Below, piece after piece: positions 61,723 to 64,000 of a DNA stretch of 64,000 nt. The stretch comes from Dysosmobacter acutus. Lineage in GTDB: Bacteria; Bacillota; Clostridia; Oscillospirales; Oscillospiraceae. The DNA lies in the NCBI RefSeq assembly GCF_018919205.1, contig NZ_JAHLQN010000001.1, forward strand, positions 248,001 through 312,000, read 5' to 3'. Made by a program: the position numbers and the translations under genes. The notes under the pieces were generated by a model that was given only the letters and a program-made list of their open reading frames with translations, was not told where the DNA came from and did no database searches. Each line of letters opens with the position of its first letter. Within the stretch, counting starts at the first letter, position 1.

Positions 61723-61797
61723 ATACATCCTCCTCTATTTACCTGCCTATTTTGTAAACCCAGCCGATACGTCCACCTCATATACAGGCTTTTCTTA

Positions 61798-61856
61798 AAA
61801 ATACCACTGCCGCCTCCCTTTTACCACAACCAACCTCCCATTGCTTATCCAACCAA
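61798..61856 (-). promoter_or_regulatory. Composite activator element and -10 of the LarA-like gene
   Basis: On the minus strand: TTGGTTGG (61849-61856), 15 nt, TTGGTTGTG (61825-61833), 21 nt, TATTTT (61798-61803), then 75 nt to the start. Flanking bases also match the copy at 55393-55424: CGC before the first half-site and GTAAA after the second. Confidence 0.75.
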
Positions 61857-62003
61857 GCGTTTGCGGGAAAAGGGCCGTTCCGTCCAGCCGGTTCAGTACA
61901 GGAACCCTGTTCAGGCCGCCACCGGCAGTCCGCCTCCTCCGATTAAACCGGCAGATTTGCGGACGCTGTGGGCAAGGCATACCCCACTCTCCTCTTCCTG
62001 TCA

Positions 62004-62039
62004 AAAGAGAGCCCCCGCCTGAAGGCGGGAGCTCTCTTT
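62004..62039 (-). terminator. Terminator of the gcvPB-kinase unit
   Basis: A 17-bp stem with one mismatch (AAAGAGAGC...GCTCTCTTT, inner CCGCCT/AGGCGG) and a short GA loop, 15 nt past the kinase stop. Confidence 0.75.
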
Positions 62040-62054
62040 ATTTTATAGATTCCC

Positions 62055-63176
62055 TTACCGGCAGGGCAGGGACAGAAAATAGCCGTAGCCGCACAGGACG
62101 CTGTAAAATCCCCGCAGGGATTGGTTGACCTCTGGATCGCCGCAGTCAATGTGCAGCGTGTGGTCTTGAATGGAGAGAACCTTGGACTCCGGAGAGATCA
62201 CAATGATCCGCTCCTTTCCCACCGCACGAAGAACCCGGGCGCTGAACTGATGGTTGCCCCGGCCGAACAGGAAGCCCTGTCCGCCGATGGGGGAGACGAT
62301 GATGCGCATGGCTCCGTCTTTGGCATAGCTCCAAAGCTGCTCCTCTGTCACGTCCCTTTCTATCAGCTTTCCGTCCCGGATCACATCCACGCCCAGAAGC
62401 TCATAGGGAAGCCCCAGCCGCTGGGAGATGCACTTTGCGGAGGAACCGGAGCCGATGGCATAGGTGACGCCGCTTTCCATGTGCTCCTCCAGATAGCCGG
62501 CGATGGCCGCCATCTGATCCGCCTCCGTGGAGAAGCCGCTCTGCTTCATGGACTGGAGCTGCTCAGGCTGATCGGGCACCAGCATGGCGCCGTACAGCGT
62601 GGCGCTGACGCGGCCGGTGCGGTAGGCATCCTCGTCCAGGTCCACCACCTCCCGGCGGCTGGAGCTCATGGGAACCCCGCGTGCCAGCGTGGCGGCCACC
62701 GTTCCGGCGGCCTCCGGGTCCAGGGCGAATACCGCGGACTGGATCTTCACGCCGGCGGGAATGCCAAGCACGCTCACCCGCTCCCCCACAGCCTCGCAGA
62801 TGTTGCGGGCCGTCCCGTCGCCTCCCGCGAACAGGAGGAGCTCCACCTTCTGGTCGGCAATGGCCCGGGCGGCCGCCATGGTGTCGGAGGGAGAGGTATC
62901 CTCTCCCTCCGCACGGCAGACCACCCGAAAGGGGAGTCCTAACTTCTCGCAAAGGCTCTGCCCCATGTCTCCGGAGGCCGTCAGCACCTGGACGTTCTCC
63001 CGGAAGGGCAACAGCATCTTCAGCGCCCGCTCCGCCTTGAGTCCGGATTCGGGCCTGGCGCCCCGGGCCCGGGCGGCGGAGAGCGCCGCGGCACCATCGG
63101 TGCCCTTCAGCGCCACCTTGCCGCCCATGCCCGCAATGGGGTTGACGATCAGGCCAAAGGTCTTAAGCGAGGCCAT
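62055..63176 (-). CDS. ATP-NAD kinase (AcoX-like) family protein
   Basis: About 373 aa. The N-terminal FGLIVNPIAGMGGKVALKGTDG and the diagnostic LLFAGGDGTARNI place it in the NAD kinase/diacylglycerol kinase superfamily, AcoX branch. Other family segments are GIPAGVKIQSAVFALDPEAAG, YAIGSGSSAKCI and SPIGGQGFLFGRGNHQFS. AcoX proteins sit in operons for acetoin or glycine-related metabolism and their exact reaction is not settled. The start lies inside the last codons of gcvPB (14-nt overlap), so translation is coupled to it. Confidence 0.9.
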   Translation of the reverse strand: MASLKTFGLIVNPIAGMGGKVALKGTDGAAALSAARARGARPESGLKAERALKMLLPFRENVQVLTASGDMGQSLCEKLGLPFRVVCRAEGEDTSPSDTMAAARAIADQKVELLLFAGGDGTARNICEAVGERVSVLGIPAGVKIQSAVFALDPEAAGTVAATLARGVPMSSSRREVVDLDEDAYRTGRVSATLYGAMLVPDQPEQLQSMKQSGFSTEADQMAAIAGYLEEHMESGVTYAIGSGSSAKCISQRLGLPYELLGVDVIRDGKLIERDVTEEQLWSYAKDGAMRIIVSPIGGQGFLFGRGNHQFSARVLRAVGKERIIVISPESKVLSIQDHTLHIDCGDPEVNQSLRGFYSVLCGYGYFLSLPCR

Positions 63177-64000
63177 TTTGCTTCTTGTAGGCTCGCCATG
63201 TCACCGCCAGCTCACGCCAGTCGCTGATATGATCGTTCTCCAGTTTGGAGATGGGGCCGTTGTAGGGCGCGTTGAGCACCACTTCCGGGGTGGAGTAAGC
63301 CTCGTCGCTGATCTTCTTCAGGGCGCTCACATACTCGTCGATGTCCGCCTTGGAGTAGGACTCGGTGGGTTCGGGAGTGTAGGGCTCGGGGACGATCAGG
63401 GGATGGTGGCTGGCGAAAAAGCGCTGGAAGCCGAAGTCCAGCAGATGGCGGTTCACGTCCTCAGCGCCCACGCCGGTGTCCTTAAGCAGCTTTTCAAAGC
63501 TGTAGCGGACCTGCTCCAGGCGGTTGGGGGCCTCCTCGGCCCAGGACATGGAGATGCCCTTGACCTCGTTCAGGACCCGCTTCATCATGTAGTTGTTGTT
63601 CAAAATGGCGGTCTCGGCCACAGTCTCCAAGCCGTCGCGGCCCAGGCTCATGACCCAGGCATAGGAGCGCATCACAGCGGCCAGGGAGCCATGGAACTGG
63701 CGGATCTTGCCCACGGAGGCAGGGCCGTCGTAATCGGTGTAGTAGCGCTTGCCGTCAAAGCGGACGCGGGGACGGGGCAGGTACTTCTCCAGTTCCTCGC
63801 TGACGCACTGGGCGCCGCAGCCGGGGCCCATGCAGCCATGGGGGGAGGAGAAGGCCTTGTGCAGGTTGAAGTGGCACATGTCGGCGCCCAATTCCTTGGC
63901 GCGGACCAGGCCGAAAAGGCCGTTGTAGTCGGCCATGTCGCAGATGGCCAGCCCGCCCGCCTCGTGGACCACATCCACAAACTCACGGACAATGGGGTTG
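63163..64000 (-). CDS. gcvPB: Glycine dehydrogenase (decarboxylating) subunit 2, N-terminus beyond window
   Basis: The visible 279 residues are the C-terminal part of the P-protein beta subunit of the glycine cleavage system. The PLP-lysine region CHFNLHKAFSSPHGCMGPGCGAQCVSEELEKYLP is clear, where most members have HKTFxxPHGGGGPG. GKIRQFHGSLAAVMRSYAWVMSLGRDGLETVAETAILNNNYMMKRV and FGFQRFFASHHPLIVPEPYTPEPTESYSKADIDEYVSALKKI follow. It decarboxylates glycine and passes the aminomethyl group to the H-protein. gcvPA would lie to the right of the window. Confidence 0.9.
   Translation of the reverse strand, partial: NPIVREFVDVVHEAGGLAICDMADYNGLFGLVRAKELGADMCHFNLHKAFSSPHGCMGPGCGAQCVSEELEKYLPRPRVRFDGKRYYTDYDGPASVGKIRQFHGSLAAVMRSYAWVMSLGRDGLETVAETAILNNNYMMKRVLNEVKGISMSWAEEAPNRLEQVRYSFEKLLKDTGVGAEDVNRHLLDFGFQRFFASHHPLIVPEPYTPEPTESYSKADIDEYVSALKKISDEAYSTPEVVLNAPYNGPISKLENDHISDWRELAVTWRAYKKQNGLA

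Larger units (their letters stand above)
61723..62054. other. Intergenic region upstream of the LarA-like gene
   Basis: About 330 nt. It holds the composite activator element of the LarA-like gene and, at the far end, the terminator of the ATP-NAD kinase gene. Short open frames here have no support. Confidence 0.6.

Overview
This window is a piece of a GC-rich (by eye) Firmicutes chromosome, most likely a gut Clostridia of the Oscillospiraceae type. The inference rests on an rnfCDGEAB operon, the glmU-prs-pth-mfd order, a THF riboswitch in front of an ECF folate S component, Gram-positive lipoproteins with Ser/Gly linkers, AGGAGG-type ribosome binding sites and many GTG/TTG starts. No prophage, insertion sequence, CRISPR array or rRNA was seen. 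One AT-rich gene beside a tRNA-Gly looks foreign. The window cuts a gene at each end. Layout. 1-2.8 kb: a partial PLP aminotransferase plus an ornithine-cyclodeaminase-like gene, divergent from a ferredoxin-nitroreductase fusion. 2.8-4.7 kb: an AT-rich AlbA_2/ATPase-type gene next to tRNA-Gly(GCC). 4.7-12.5 kb, minus strand: a divergent type IIA topoisomerase pair (ParE-like, ParC-like) with a secreted copper-amine-oxidase-N 'stalk' protein between them, then a LUD-domain protein and a lipoprotein. 13-23.8 kb, plus strand: a purine uptake and catabolism cassette made of a GntR regulator, a BMP-type nucleoside ABC transporter, adenine deaminase and a three-subunit molybdenum hydroxylase of the xanthine dehydrogenase family, most of it translationally coupled. 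23.9-24.7 kb: folT under a tetrahydrofolate riboswitch whose expression platform can hide the Shine-Dalgarno sequence. 24.8-29.9 kb: the Rnf ion-translocating ferredoxin:NAD+ oxidoreductase operon. 30-31 kb: a DUF975 membrane protein. 31.2-37.2 kb: a sigma-54 activator divergent from an NhaC-type antiporter and two isoaspartyl dipeptidases, with an excellent -24/-12 promoter in between. 37.4-47 kb, minus strand: thiolase, PrsA/SurA-like lipoprotein, signal peptidase I, mfd, pth, prs and an unusual short GlmU. 47.3-51.7 kb: trmL, then glycolytic pgk, tpiA and gpmI. 51.7-52.6 kb: a DMT transporter. 52.8-61.7 kb: an amidohydrolase/SDR/TRAP transporter/LarA-like cluster. 62-64 kb: an AcoX-like ATP-NAD kinase overlapping partial gcvPB. 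The most interesting unit is the 52.8-61.9 kb cluster. Its three transcription units, two divergent and one about 6 kb away, each carry the same composite element in the same orientation to the gene: TTGGTTGG, 15 nt, TTGGTTGTG, 21 nt, then a -10-like hexamer. No regulator gene for it lies in the window. This defines a small, apparently co-activated regulon for uptake (TRAP) and processing (two paralogous amidohydrolases, an SDR dehydrogenase, a LarA-like racemase-family protein) of an unknown organic acid or amide. The TRAP binding-protein gene in this copy is interrupted by a one-base frameshift at the position of the family's substrate-binding arginine.
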